The notes: generated from the sequence alone by a model not told the origin. Shown: positions 1 through 8,782, counted from the stretch's first letter. The stretch is DNA of 64,000 nucleotides from Dictyoglomus thermophilum H-6-12 (GCF_000020965.1 NC_011297.1:1708525-1772524); one strand, 5' to 3'. Numbers and translations are program-made.

Positions 1-505
1 TCAGCTTGTAATCATTCACCAAAATGAGAAACATAATTACACCAAAAAGAAAGAAGATAAGAAATACAAGATATATGGCCTCTCGAGCAAATATACCCGA
101 AATAACCATAAGAATAATACTTATGAAGAAAGAAAAACCAAGATCAAGCCTCGTAGGGAGGTCAAAACTATGAATAGTATTGAGATTGACCAAAAAAGTA
201 GCAAGAGGAATACGGGGATCAAAAGGATTTTTAATTAATTCAACAAAAAATTGTCTTAGAAGATATATCATGCCAAAAGTCATTAAAATCTTTAAAAAGA
301 TATTCCTTTCCTTCCTCCTGTAATAGCTAAATACAAATCCAACTATGGTTAAAAGAAACACTCCTGCAATATAAATTGAAGAAAGATTCAAAAAATACCA
401 AACCGAAAAGAGAGAAACCAAAATAAGATAAAGGGTTATGCCTCTAAAAAGTATAGAATCCTCGACTACTTCTCTTTTTATAAGTTTAATTCTTTTCCTT
501 TCCAT
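1..505 (-). CDS. Transglutaminase-associated membrane protein (TgpA/DUF3488-like), N-terminal part, cut by window edge
   Basis: Reading the minus strand from an ATG at 505-503 gives an open frame that runs off the window, with about 168 residues visible. They begin MERKRIKLIKREVVED and form several hydrophobic helices with short polar links. This is the expected N-terminal membrane part of the TgpA/DUF3488 proteins, which carry a periplasmic transglutaminase-like domain further on. That domain is outside the window, so the family call rests on the membrane pattern and on the neighbours: MoxR ATPase, DUF58 protein and transglutaminase-like membrane protein form a well-known conserved operon. 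The gene starts 36 nt after the DUF58 stop, in the same frame, behind a weak AAGG-like ribosome site. Its function, and that of the conserved operon, is not settled; a role in envelope protein maturation or stress is usually proposed. Confidence 0.6.
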   Translation of the reverse strand, partial: MERKRIKLIKREVVEDSILFRGITLYLILVSLFSVWYFLNLSSIYIAGVFLLTIVGFVFSYYRRKERNIFLKILMTFGMIYLLRQFFVELIKNPFDPRIPLATFLVNLNTIHSFDLPTRLDLGFSFFISIILMVISGIFAREAIYLVFLIFFLFGVIMFLILVNDYKL

Positions 506-541
506 AACCTTAAAGATTTTACTGCAAAAGAATTTCCATTT

Positions 542-1630
542 TCAACCTTGATTTGAAACAAGAAATAGGGAAAGAAACTCTTGAGGATCAAATTCTGGAT
601 CAAAAACAAAACCTCTAATTCTTTTACCTTCTCTTTTATGATATTCCACAATAATAACTTTATTAAGCTTAGTTCTTTCATACCAAAAGTTATAATTTAA
701 AGAAAAGATTAGGTCATAGTCATAATCTTCAATAACAAAATCTTTTCTCTCTATAAGTTGAATCTCAGCTAAATACCTTCTCAAATCATCTAAAGAGTTA
801 GGAATAAACTCCTCATCTTTTAAGTTCTTTATAGAGATTGGAATATTCAGAGAAAAAGCAGGAATAAGAAGGGAATGAACAAATCTCAAAAGCTGATCAA
901 ACTCATCTTCAGAAATAGAATCTTTTTTTTCCACCATATTGTCGATCAGAACTCTTAAAGATCCTTTTTTCAATTTTTCAAAATTTTTAGATAAAAGCTT
1001 TCCTTTTTTAGCAGAAGCTTTCCAAGCTACAATCTTTAAGGGATCTTGCGGTTGATAATCTCTTAGAGAATGAAATTCCTCTCCCACTACCGAGGGAAAG
1101 GAGAAAGAAGTTTTATTTCCTTCCCCATCCACAAGGTAAATTTCCTGAGGTAAAGGATAAAATAAAGGATATACATAACTTACCCCATTCACTCTATAGT
1201 TTTTACTCAGATAAAGTAGACCTAATGAGCCAGTAAATCTCAAATTTAGATTTTTTAGTGAAAATACTCCCCTCTTCTTAAAATGAAAATACAAAGCAAT
1301 CTCCTTTTTCTCTTTTCCTCTCAATCCTCCAATAGGGGTTTTATTCTGAAGATTTATAAGGATTTGTCCCTTAGGAATCTTAGAATCATTTTCAAGGTAA
1401 ATACCTATAAAATCGTATTCATTTTCCCTTACAAGAAGAGGCATTTGAACCTTTACTCTAAGATTCAAGGGCTGAAATATTATTTCAAGTAAATTTATCA
1501 AGTAAAGCCCCATAACAAAAGTTGAAAACAAAAGTATAGGCGTAGAGGAGACATTTAAGCCTATAAGATAAAGAACAATATCAAAAAAGATTAATAAATA
1601 TCCTAAGGGAGTGAAATTAATATAGCTCAC
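542..1630 (-). CDS. DUF58 domain-containing protein
   Basis: The 362-residue protein has two hydrophobic helices in residues 8-50, then a soluble part with the DUF58 signature (S-LRDYQPQDPLK-IVAWKASAK, about residues 187-209). DUF58 proteins are related to von Willebrand A domain proteins and are encoded with MoxR ATPases; they are thought to be MoxR-remodelled partners. The start is GTG, and its G overlaps the last base of the upstream moxR stop codon (TAG/GTG), so the two are translationally coupled. Membrane anchoring is inferred from the hydrophobic N-terminus. The assignment to DUF58 is firm; the molecular role is not known. Confidence 0.85.
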   Translation of the reverse strand: MSYINFTPLGYLLIFFDIVLYLIGLNVSSTPILLFSTFVMGLYLINLLEIIFQPLNLRVKVQMPLLVRENEYDFIGIYLENDSKIPKGQILINLQNKTPIGGLRGKEKKEIALYFHFKKRGVFSLKNLNLRFTGSLGLLYLSKNYRVNGVSYVYPLFYPLPQEIYLVDGEGNKTSFSFPSVVGEEFHSLRDYQPQDPLKIVAWKASAKKGKLLSKNFEKLKKGSLRVLIDNMVEKKDSISEDEFDQLLRFVHSLLIPAFSLNIPISIKNLKDEEFIPNSLDDLRRYLAEIQLIERKDFVIEDYDYDLIFSLNYNFWYERTKLNKVIIVEYHKREGKRIRGFVFDPEFDPQEFLSLFLVSNQG

Positions 1631-2586
1631 TATAATCTTACCTTTGGAATCTTCACTCTTTTTAAAACACCCCTTATTAACTCTTCTTTAAAAGCTCTTC
1701 CCATATTACTTCCTTCTTTAGGAATAACTCTATGAACCACCACAGGTATCACCATTTTTATAACATCTTCAGGGATAACGTAATCTCTCCCAGAAAGTAA
1801 AGCATAAGCCTGAGCACCTCTCATAATTGAGATGGATGCCCTCGGACCTGCTCCGAGAGAAAATAGTGAGTCATCTCGGGTCACATTAACAATATTCACA
1901 ATATACCTCAAAATATCCCTATCAATATAAATCTCTTTTACCAAATCTTGGGCTTTAATCAGATCTTCTTTCTTCCACACAGGCTCGATTCTCTCTAAAG
2001 GATGCACTATTTTTTGTTCTTCAAGCATCTTTACCTCTTCTTCTAAAGGAAGGTAACCCATAGACAGAGAGATAAAAAATCTATCCAATTGTGATTCTGG
2101 AAGGGGATAAGTTCCAAAATGTTCCCTCGGGTTTTGTGTTGCTATTACCATAAAAGGCTTAGGAAGTTCGTAGGTAGTACCATCTATAGTTACTTTTCCT
2201 TCATCCATGGCCTCAAGAAGTCCAGCCTGAGTTCTTGGAGATGTTCTATTTATCTCATCGGCAAGGAGAATATTTGTAAAAATAGGTCCTGGCTTAAATT
2301 CAAATTCTAAGGTCTTAGGATTAAATACATTTACCCCAAGAACATCAGAAGGCATAGTGTCGGGAGTAAATTGGATTCTCCTAAAATCAAGCTCTATACT
2401 TTCTGCCAAAGATTTTGCAAGCACCGTCTTACCAACACCAGGTACATCCTCCAGCAAAACATTACCTCTACTTAACAAAGCCACAATTACATAATCAATT
2501 ACCTCATCTTTTCCCACAATGACTTTTTTAATGTTTTCCCTCAAAACTTGAAGTTTCTCCGTTATTTCACTTATAAAAGTTTTCAT
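1630..2586 (-). CDS. MoxR family AAA+ ATPase
   Basis: This is a 318-residue AAA+ ATPase of the MoxR group. Visible motifs are Walker A (EDVPGVGKTVLAK, about residues 42-54), Walker B (LLADEINRTSP, about 107-117), the MoxR region around MDEGKVTIDG, and sensor/arginine motifs (ATQNP, PESQLDRF). MoxR ATPases are chaperone-like proteins that act on, or activate, substrates often carrying von Willebrand A domains; the adjacent DUF58 protein is the likely partner. It is the first clear gene of the operon MoxR, DUF58, TgpA-like and overlaps the next gene by one base. Length is normal for the family. Confidence 0.92.
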   Translation of the reverse strand: MKTFISEITEKLQVLRENIKKVIVGKDEVIDYVIVALLSRGNVLLEDVPGVGKTVLAKSLAESIELDFRRIQFTPDTMPSDVLGVNVFNPKTLEFEFKPGPIFTNILLADEINRTSPRTQAGLLEAMDEGKVTIDGTTYELPKPFMVIATQNPREHFGTYPLPESQLDRFFISLSMGYLPLEEEVKMLEEQKIVHPLERIEPVWKKEDLIKAQDLVKEIYIDRDILRYIVNIVNVTRDDSLFSLGAGPRASISIMRGAQAYALLSGRDYVIPEDVIKMVIPVVVHRVIPKEGSNMGRAFKEELIRGVLKRVKIPKVRL

Positions 2587-2595
2587 CTTATCTTC

Positions 2596-2787
2596 TTAAC
2601 CTCTTCTTATGGTTTTTATCATATGTCTAATAACAGCAAAAATTCCACCAACGGTCAAAACAAAATTAAATACATTCAGATAAAATTCAAAGGGGAAAAA
2701 CCATTTAGAAAAGTAATGAATAAAAACAATTATCTCAAGGATCAACCCCATAAATAAAATTACTAGTACTCCTCTGTAAAAATCCAT
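2596..2787 (-). CDS. Small two-helix membrane protein, unknown function
   Basis: A 63-residue open frame starts at an ATG preceded by a good ribosome site (GGAGGT, rc of about 2795-2800). It has two hydrophobic segments (residues about 6-24 and 38-54) and a basic C-terminus ending KTIRRG. It ends 9 nt before the moxR gene and reads the same way, so it is probably the first gene of that operon. I do not recognise a family. The ribosome site, spacing and membrane pattern support a real gene rather than a chance frame. Confidence 0.6.
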   Translation of the reverse strand: MDFYRGVLVILFMGLILEIIVFIHYFSKWFFPFEFYLNVFNFVLTVGGIFAVIRHMIKTIRRG

Positions 2788-2826
2788 TTTCTTAAACCTC
2801 CATTACATTTCTAAGGATATTTTACA

Positions 2827-3276
2827 TCAATTTTTTAACTTCTTTAACGCCCTCCTCTTATAGACTTTAACACTACTTCTTGATATTCCTAAGTATTTCG
2901 CAATCTCCCTTTCACTATACCTTGAATAGAAAATTAAAATAATTATCTGTTTCTCCCTTTTTGATAGCTTAGAAAAGTCTATAAACTTTGTATTTTCTTC
3001 CTCAGAAATACCATAAGCTACATCCTCTTCTTCTAATTCCAAATTAAACTCTACTCCCCTTAGTTTTTCCCTTATCCTTAAAAGAGCATAATAAAGAGAT
3101 TTCTTAACATACCCTGAAAGATTACCCTTTTGAGGATCATACCTTCGCAAGATTTCCAAAAGAGCTAACTCACCCTCTTGCTTAAAATCCCCAAAATCAA
3201 TTTCAGGGATATAAAGCATTCTTAAATATTTAAAAAGAATAGGTCTGTAAGCTAAAAATAAAACTTCCTCTTCCAT
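2827..3276 (-). CDS. Sigma-70 family RNA polymerase sigma factor (short, regions 2 and 4)
   Basis: The 149-residue protein has a sigma region 2-like N-terminal half (FKQEGELALLEILRRYDPQ, residues about 31-49) and a clear region 4 helix-turn-helix at the C-terminus (LSKREKQIIILIF then SEREIAKYLGISRSSVKVY). It lacks regions 1.1 and 3, as do ECF-like and phage/sporulation-like small sigma factors. The start ATG follows GGAGGAAGGGGAC, a strong ribosome site, and a near-consensus promoter lies just upstream. It sits alone, with no obvious anti-sigma gene next to it; the nearest same-strand genes are the MoxR operon 40 nt downstream. What activates it and which genes it controls cannot be seen. Confidence 0.85.
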   Translation of the reverse strand: MEEEVLFLAYRPILFKYLRMLYIPEIDFGDFKQEGELALLEILRRYDPQKGNLSGYVKKSLYYALLRIREKLRGVEFNLELEEEDVAYGISEEENTKFIDFSKLSKREKQIIILIFYSRYSEREIAKYLGISRSSVKVYKRRALKKLKN

Positions 3277-3304
3277 TGTCCCCTTCCTCCGATGTTTTTT
3301 ATAT

Positions 3305-3333
3305 ATTATATTTACTTATAGTAAAATTTTCAA
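3305..3333 (-). promoter_or_regulatory. Sigma-A-type promoter of the sigma factor gene
   Basis: On the minus strand, TTGAAA (3333-3328) and TATAAT (3310-3305) are separated by exactly 17 bp, five and six matches to the consensus. Start of transcription is expected near 3298, giving a leader of about 20 nt that contains the strong ribosome site. Confidence 0.75.
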
Positions 3334-3391
3334 GCATAAATTTTTATTTTAGTAAAATTACCCCCAAAAATCAAAATAATACATAAAGTGA

Positions 3392-3397
3392 TATAAT
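3392..3397 (+). promoter_or_regulatory. Probable -10 box for the dcd operon
   Basis: TATAAT lies 32 nt before the TTG start at 3430, in the divergent intergenic region. No good -35 hexamer is visible at the expected distance. The leader contains the AGAAGGGAGGA ribosome site. Confidence 0.45.
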
Positions 3398-3429
3398 TTA
3401 TTGAAAAGAATTAGAAGGGAGGATAAAAA

Positions 3430-4014
3430 TTGATATTAAGTGACAGAGATATAAAAAAATACCTTGAAGAAGGAAAATTAGTAATCCATCCCATAGATGA
3501 TCCCCAAAAACAAATTCAACCCTCTTCGGTAGATTTAAGACTTGGAAATAGTTTTCTCCATTTCAAGGTTGAAGGAAGAGCATATATTGACCCAACTCAA
3601 GATAGTCCCCAAGAACTCATGGAGATTATAGAAATAGAAGAAGGAAAACCTTTTTTTTTAAGACCTGGAGAATTTGTACTAGGCACTACCATCGAAACAG
3701 TAAAACTCCCCGATGACCTTGTAGCAAGGGTCGATGGAAGATCAAGTTTGGGAAGACTTGGAATAATAGTACATGCTACTGCTGGATACGTAGATCCTGG
3801 TTTTTGTGGACAAATCACTTTAGAACTTTCAAATATCAATAGAGTACCCGTAGCTCTCTACCCTGGAATGAGAATATGTCAAATATCTTTTTACAAGTTA
3901 AGCTCCCCTGCAGAAACTCCATACTATAAAAAGGCTGGAAGTAAATACCATAATCAAAAGGGACCAACAGCGAGTAGGCTTAATATAGATTTTTGTAAAA
4001 AGGAGGAAAAATAA
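3430..4014 (+). CDS. dcd: dCTP deaminase, probably the dUMP-forming (bifunctional) type
   Basis: The 194-residue protein belongs to the dUTPase/dCTP deaminase fold. It has the family's GRSSLGRLG motif (residues 103-111) and the catalytic glutamate in QITLEL (E132). The segment TAGYVDPGF (117-125) resembles the bifunctional dCTP deaminase/dUTPase of Mycobacterium tuberculosis and methanogens (TAG) rather than the monofunctional E. coli enzyme (TAHRID); this favours direct conversion of dCTP to dUMP for dTMP synthesis. The start is TTG, chosen because the AGAAGGGAGG ribosome site is 6-8 nt upstream and the family N-terminus (ILSDRDI) begins there. It is followed after 1 nt by the DUF4380 gene, forming an operon. 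Confidence 0.9.
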   Translation: MILSDRDIKKYLEEGKLVIHPIDDPQKQIQPSSVDLRLGNSFLHFKVEGRAYIDPTQDSPQELMEIIEIEEGKPFFLRPGEFVLGTTIETVKLPDDLVARVDGRSSLGRLGIIVHATAGYVDPGFCGQITLELSNINRVPVALYPGMRICQISFYKLSSPAETPYYKKAGSKYHNQKGPTASRLNIDFCKKEEK

Positions 4015-4015
4015 A

Positions 4016-4882
4016 ATGGAATGGAAAAAAGTGAGTTTTGGTAAGAGAGAACTTTGCTATGAGATTACTTTAAATGGGATGAAAATGATAGTTACAGCAG
4101 ATGTAGGGCCAAGGATAATCTTCTTTGGCTTTGAAAAGGGTGAAAATGTACTATTTCATGATGCAGAAGAAAAATTAGCTATAGGAGAAATGAAACTTTA
4201 TGGTGGACACAGATTCTGGGTATCTCCTGAAACTAAGTTTACTTATTCTGTTGACAACAGCCCCTGCAAGGTAGTTGAAGAAAAAGACAAAATCAGTTTT
4301 ACATCCTACGATCCTGTAACAGAAATAGAGAAGACTTTAACAATTTTACAAAGAAATGGTAGATTTGTAGTAAGGCATGTCCTTGTAAATAAAGGAAACC
4401 TACTCTATCAAGGTGCCATATGGGCATTAACATGTATTCCTCCTAAAAAAGGAATCATCTTTTTACCTTGGGGAACTACAGGGGATTGGAAACTCAAAAA
4501 GATAGTCTATTGGCAAAGGTGGGCAGGAGAAGCCACTACCGACGTAAAAAGTTCTCAGTTTGTGCCTGAAGATGACTTATTCTTAATTTATCCCTCTGGA
4601 GAAACAGGAAAGGTCGGAACTACAGGATATGAAGGTTTTGTAGGAGTTACTACCGAAAACTACACCTTTATCAAGAAATTCAACTTCATAGAAGGAGCTT
4701 TATATCCCGATGATAATTGTGCTATACAAGTCTACACTTCAGAGAATTTCTGTGAATTAGAGACTCTAAGTCCAATTTATACCTTCAATCCAGGAATTTC
4801 TTATATACATGATGAAGAGTGGATACTTTTACCCCATAAAGTAGATCCAAAAAAAGGAGAAGAGATTAGGAAATATCTATGA
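4016..4882 (+). CDS. DUF4380 domain-containing protein
   Basis: The 288-residue protein matches the DUF4380 pattern: an early ADVGPRIIFFGF segment (about residues 28-39) and GGHRFWVSPE (about 63-72), followed by beta-rich sequence. Such proteins look like galactose-mutarotase-fold (aldose epimerase-like) sugar-binding proteins, but no activity is established. No signal peptide is seen. It starts directly after dcd behind GGAGGAAAAATAAA and overlaps the next gene, for glucose-6-phosphate dehydrogenase, by 4 nt (ATGA). A sugar-phosphate-related role is a guess from this coupling. Confidence 0.75.
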   Translation: MEWKKVSFGKRELCYEITLNGMKMIVTADVGPRIIFFGFEKGENVLFHDAEEKLAIGEMKLYGGHRFWVSPETKFTYSVDNSPCKVVEEKDKISFTSYDPVTEIEKTLTILQRNGRFVVRHVLVNKGNLLYQGAIWALTCIPPKKGIIFLPWGTTGDWKLKKIVYWQRWAGEATTDVKSSQFVPEDDLFLIYPSGETGKVGTTGYEGFVGVTTENYTFIKKFNFIEGALYPDDNCAIQVYTSENFCELETLSPIYTFNPGISYIHDEEWILLPHKVDPKKGEEIRKYL

Positions 4883-6267
4883 ACAACAAATTTATAATTA
4901 TACTTTTTGGAGGATTAGGTGACTTAGCTAAAAATAAGATATATCCAGTACTATATAGCTTATTTAAGAAATACAGGTTACTAAACTGTACAAAAATAAT
5001 CTCTACAGGAAGAAGACCTAATATAGGGAAAGAAGAATTTCTTAAGATATTAGAGAACTCTATAAAAACTCACGATGAAAATTTCTTTTCCTTATTTGAT
5101 TTTGTAAGATTTGATTTAGAAAAAGAGGAGGAATATAACAATCTCAAAAACATACTATCCAATTTTAAAGAGGAGGAATTTATATTTTACTTAGCCACAC
5201 CTCCTACTACCTTTGAAACTATAATAAAAAATTTGGGAGACTTTTTAAAAGCCTTCCCCAACAAGAGAAAAATTGTTATAGAAAAACCCTTTGGATATGA
5301 TCTCTACTCAGCTCAAAAACTTAACAGATTAATAAAAGATTATTTTAAAGAAGAAGAAATCTATCGTATTGATCACTTTTTAGGAAAAGAAACTGTACAA
5401 AATATTTTTGGACTTAGATTCTCAAATATTATTTTTGAAGGTATATGGAACAGGAATTTTATTGATCATATTCAAATTTCAGCTCTGGAAGATATAGGAG
5501 TAGAAGGAAGGCTTGGATATTATGATAAAGTAGGAGCCTTGAGAGATATGATTCAAAATCACCTAATTCAAATATTATCAATCGTAGCCATGGAGCCCCC
5601 TTGTTGTATTAAAGAAAAAGAGATAAGAGATGAAAAAGTAAAAGTTCTAAAAAGTATAAGAGAAATAAAAGCAGAAGAGGTACCCCTCTATGCCGTAAGA
5701 GGACAATACGAAGGCTATTTAAAAGATGAGGGGATATCCCAATCAAATACAGAGACTTACGCAGCAGTAAAATTCTTCATAGAAAACCTAAGGTGGGATG
5801 GTGTGCCTTTCTATCTCAGAACAGGGAAAAAATTAAAAAGAAAAGAAACCTCAGTAATAATTGTTTTCAAAAAAATACCAGGATTATTTTCTAAAATTCT
5901 CGACTGCATGCCTCAAGAAGATACAATAGGGTTTAAAATTGCTCCCGAAAACAAAATTATATTAAACTTTCAATTACGTCCCTTAGGAGGAAACATGTTA
6001 TCTTGCCCAGTATCTACAAAAATGGAATGGACAGGCCCTAATATAGAGGCTTATGAAACATTATTTATAGATATCATTGAAGGAGATCAAAGCCTCTTCA
6101 TAAGAGAAGATGAGATAGAAAAATCATGGGAAATTGTCCAACCAATATTAGATTTCTGGAAAGAAGATCCTAATATACCCATATATCCTCAGGGATCTTG
6201 GGGGCCTAAAGAGGCAGAAGAATTAATCAGAAGAGATGGAAGAGAATGGAGATATATAGATGAGTAA
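4879..6267 (+). CDS. zwf: Glucose-6-phosphate 1-dehydrogenase
   Basis: The 462-residue enzyme oxidises glucose 6-phosphate to 6-phosphogluconolactone with NAD(P)+, the entry step of the oxidative pentose phosphate pathway. The N-terminal dinucleotide site is present in a slightly altered form (FGGLGDLAKNK, residues 10-20; usual GASGDLA). The EKPFG motif (135-139) and the active-site RIDHFLGK (163-170, with the catalytic histidine region) are intact. The length is a little below the common 480-500. The start overlaps the upstream stop (ATGA) and the end overlaps the next gene by 8 nt, so it is tightly coupled within the dcd operon. No gluconolactonase or 6-phosphogluconate dehydrogenase gene is seen nearby. 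Confidence 0.95.
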   Translation: MNNKFIIILFGGLGDLAKNKIYPVLYSLFKKYRLLNCTKIISTGRRPNIGKEEFLKILENSIKTHDENFFSLFDFVRFDLEKEEEYNNLKNILSNFKEEEFIFYLATPPTTFETIIKNLGDFLKAFPNKRKIVIEKPFGYDLYSAQKLNRLIKDYFKEEEIYRIDHFLGKETVQNIFGLRFSNIIFEGIWNRNFIDHIQISALEDIGVEGRLGYYDKVGALRDMIQNHLIQILSIVAMEPPCCIKEKEIRDEKVKVLKSIREIKAEEVPLYAVRGQYEGYLKDEGISQSNTETYAAVKFFIENLRWDGVPFYLRTGKKLKRKETSVIIVFKKIPGLFSKILDCMPQEDTIGFKIAPENKIILNFQLRPLGGNMLSCPVSTKMEWTGPNIEAYETLFIDIIEGDQSLFIREDEIEKSWEIVQPILDFWKEDPNIPIYPQGSWGPKEAEELIRRDGREWRYIDE

Positions 6268-7291
6268 GATAAAAAAGATCTCCTTTAAAGTAAATTCCTA
6301 TGAATATATAAAGCCTTTTCGTATAGCTCCTGGAACATCTTTGTCCACTAATAATTTAGAAGTAATATTAGAAACTGAGGAGGGATACGTAGGGTTTGGA
6401 GAAGCAACTCCATCCTTTAGAGTAACAGGGGAAAGAATAGAAGCTCTTATACCCTTAGAAAGCCCTATTAATGAACTGTTAAAAGGAAAAGATACAAAAA
6501 ATTTTAGGCGACTTTTTGAATTAATAGACAAATTTTTTGCCTTTCCAAGCTTAAAGACAGCCTTACAGTATGCAATTCTTGATGCCTTAAGTGAAGAGAT
6601 AAAGTTACCAGTGTATCAAATATTAGGCGGAGGAAAGGAAGAGATAGAAACAGACAAAACTGTAAGTGTTGGAAGTATAGAGGAAAGGGTCAAAGAAGCA
6701 GAAGAAATCTTTAAAGAAGGTTTCCGAGTGATAAAGATAAAAGTTGGGTTGAACCTATATGAAGATATAGAAGCTATGGAGGAAATAGCCAAAAGAACAA
6801 AAGGCGCAACTTATATTGTAGATGCAAACACTGCTTATACTCCCAAACAAGCTTTAATCTTTACTAAGGAACTATACAAAAGAGGCATAGATATTGCTTT
6901 ATTAGAACAACCAGTCTCAGCCCATGACTTAGAAGGGTTAAAATATGTAAGATTCAATTCTGCCTTTCCCATAGCTGGTGATGAGAGCATAAAAAATAGA
7001 TATGATGCATTAAGAGCCATAAAAATGGAAGCTGTAGATTATATAAACATAAAACTTATGAAATGTGGTATCTCTGATGCTCTATCTATGGTAGAGCTGG
7101 CAAATACTGCCAATATAAAACTTATGATAGGATGTATGGGAGAATCGAGCCTTGGAATAAACCAAAGCATACACTTTTCAGCAGGTCTTGGAGTTTTCGA
7201 ATTTCATGACTTAGACAGTGCTTTAATGATAAAAGAAGATAAGTTTAGAGGCAAATACAGGATAAAAATTCCATATTATATCCCTAATTGA
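6260..7291 (+). CDS. Dipeptide epimerase (L-Ala-D/L-Glu epimerase type, enolase superfamily)
   Basis: The 343-residue protein shows the full enolase-superfamily set of the muconate-lactonising subgroup: a KxK base pair (K159, K161), metal ligands in VDAN (D188), LLEQPV (E216) and GDES (D241), the second catalytic lysine in NIKLMK (K265), and a C-terminal HDLDS (316-320) typical of dipeptide epimerases. These enzymes interconvert L-Ala-D-Glu and L-Ala-L-Glu from peptidoglycan turnover, although related members accept other dipeptides. The start overlaps zwf by 8 nt, and it ends the dcd operon. The link between a dipeptide epimerase and zwf is positional only. Confidence 0.88.
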   Translation: MSKIKKISFKVNSYEYIKPFRIAPGTSLSTNNLEVILETEEGYVGFGEATPSFRVTGERIEALIPLESPINELLKGKDTKNFRRLFELIDKFFAFPSLKTALQYAILDALSEEIKLPVYQILGGGKEEIETDKTVSVGSIEERVKEAEEIFKEGFRVIKIKVGLNLYEDIEAMEEIAKRTKGATYIVDANTAYTPKQALIFTKELYKRGIDIALLEQPVSAHDLEGLKYVRFNSAFPIAGDESIKNRYDALRAIKMEAVDYINIKLMKCGISDALSMVELANTANIKLMIGCMGESSLGINQSIHFSAGLGVFEFHDLDSALMIKEDKFRGKYRIKIPYYIPN

Positions 7292-7328
7292 GTAGGCAAC
7301 AAACAATTAAGATTAATATATATTATGT

Positions 7329-7334
7329 TATAAT
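7329..7334 (+). promoter_or_regulatory. Probable -10 box for the manC gene
   Basis: TATAAT within an AT-rich stretch lies 44 nt before the ATG at 7379. The expected -35 position is poor. The leader carries AGAAGGGGGTG, a strong ribosome site. Confidence 0.4.
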
Positions 7335-7378
7335 ATATATAGCGTTTCAAAACAAAACTCATAGAAGGGGGTGAAACA

Positions 7379-8782
7379 ATGAAAGCAATAGTACTTGCTG
7401 GAGGAAAAGGAACAAGACTTTGGCCTCTTTCCAGAGAAAAATTTTCAAAACAATTTATAAAATTATTGCCAGACAAATCTTTATTAGAAGGGACTTATGA
7501 AAGACTTATAGGATTTTTTAAACCAGAGGATATTTTAACAATAACCAACAAAGAATACTTCTATTTTGTAAAAAGTATTACTGATAAATTTTCAAAGAGT
7601 ATGAGCAATAATATTCTTCTGGAGCCAGTAGGAAAAAATACAGCACCTGCAGTAGCCCTCTCCCTAAAATATATCTTAGAAAGGATTAAAGGAACAAGTG
7701 ATGAGGAAGTTTTCATTTTTCCCTCAGATCATCTTATAGAACCTCAAGAAAAATTTATTGAATATCTCAATAAGGGACTTTCTGCTATTAGGTCAGACTT
7801 TATTACTACCTTTGGAATAAAACCTACAAAACCTGAGACGGGATACGGATATATTAAAGCAGGAGAAAATATGGGAGATTTCTATAAAGTTGAAAAATTT
7901 ATAGAAAAACCCTCTTTAGAGCTTGCAGAAAAATTCCTTCAGGAAGGAAATTATTTTTGGAATGCAGGAATTTTTGGGTTTAAAATTTCGGTAATGTTAG
8001 AAGAATTTGAAAAATACCAAGAAGAAATATACACACTAATTACGAAAAGAAGTTATAAAGAGGTCTTAGAAAACTTCCACAAAATACCATCCATATCTAT
8101 AGATTATGCTATTGCTGAAAAATCTGATAAGGTTGCTGTGGTTCCTATGGAACTTACTTGGAGTGATCTTGGCTCTTGGGATTCTTTCTATGAAGTTAAA
8201 GAAAAAGACCCCAACGGCAATGTTTTATTGGGAGATGTGTACGCAATAAATACAAAAAACTCTCTTATATTCAGTAATAAAAGACTCATTGGAACCATAG
8301 GAATTGAAGATGCTATTGTGGTAGAAACGGACGATGCTATACTCATAAGTAAAAGGGGAAGTGGGCAGGAAGTGAAGAAACTTCTTGAAATTCTTGAAAG
8401 TGAAAGAAGAAACGAGATAATTTACCACACAGAAGTTTATAGACCATGGGGTATGTATAAACTCCTAGAAAAAAATGGAGATTACATAATAAGAAAGCTT
8501 ACCATAAAAGAGGGTGCTTCTCTCACTTGCCATCTTCATAGAAATAGAACAGAACACTGGATAGTACTAAAGGGTGTTGCTGAAGCAGAAATTGAAAATC
8601 GCAAATATTACGTATATGAAGGAGAAAGTATATTTGTACCAAAAGGAAAACCCCATCAGTTAAAGAATGCTGGAGACACACCCTTAGAGATCATTGAAAT
8701 TCAAAGTGGTGAAATCTTAAGTGAAGATGATATCGAAATCTTTACAAAAGATGAGGAAGAGTTAGAAGAAAAATTAAGGTAG
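7379..8782 (+). CDS. manC: Mannose-1-phosphate guanylyltransferase / mannose-6-phosphate isomerase
   Basis: The 467-residue protein starts with the nucleotidyltransferase signature LAGGKGTRLWPLSREKFSKQ (residues 6-25) and carries FPSDH (metal/nucleotide site) and FIEKP, then a C-terminal cupin from about residue 345 (VYRPWGMYKLLE, then HLHRNRTEHWIVLKG). This is the two-domain type II architecture that makes GDP-mannose from mannose 1-phosphate and often isomerises fructose 6-phosphate to mannose 6-phosphate. A phosphomannomutase at 19288-20712 could supply its substrate. It is monocistronic, has its own promoter, and ends inside a terminator stem shared with the convergent transporter gene. 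Confidence 0.93.
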   Translation: MKAIVLAGGKGTRLWPLSREKFSKQFIKLLPDKSLLEGTYERLIGFFKPEDILTITNKEYFYFVKSITDKFSKSMSNNILLEPVGKNTAPAVALSLKYILERIKGTSDEEVFIFPSDHLIEPQEKFIEYLNKGLSAIRSDFITTFGIKPTKPETGYGYIKAGENMGDFYKVEKFIEKPSLELAEKFLQEGNYFWNAGIFGFKISVMLEEFEKYQEEIYTLITKRSYKEVLENFHKIPSISIDYAIAEKSDKVAVVPMELTWSDLGSWDSFYEVKEKDPNGNVLLGDVYAINTKNSLIFSNKRLIGTIGIEDAIVVETDDAILISKRGSGQEVKKLLEILESERRNEIIYHTEVYRPWGMYKLLEKNGDYIIRKLTIKEGASLTCHLHRNRTEHWIVLKGVAEAEIENRKYYVYEGESIFVPKGKPHQLKNAGDTPLEIIEIQSGEILSEDDIEIFTKDEEELEEKLR

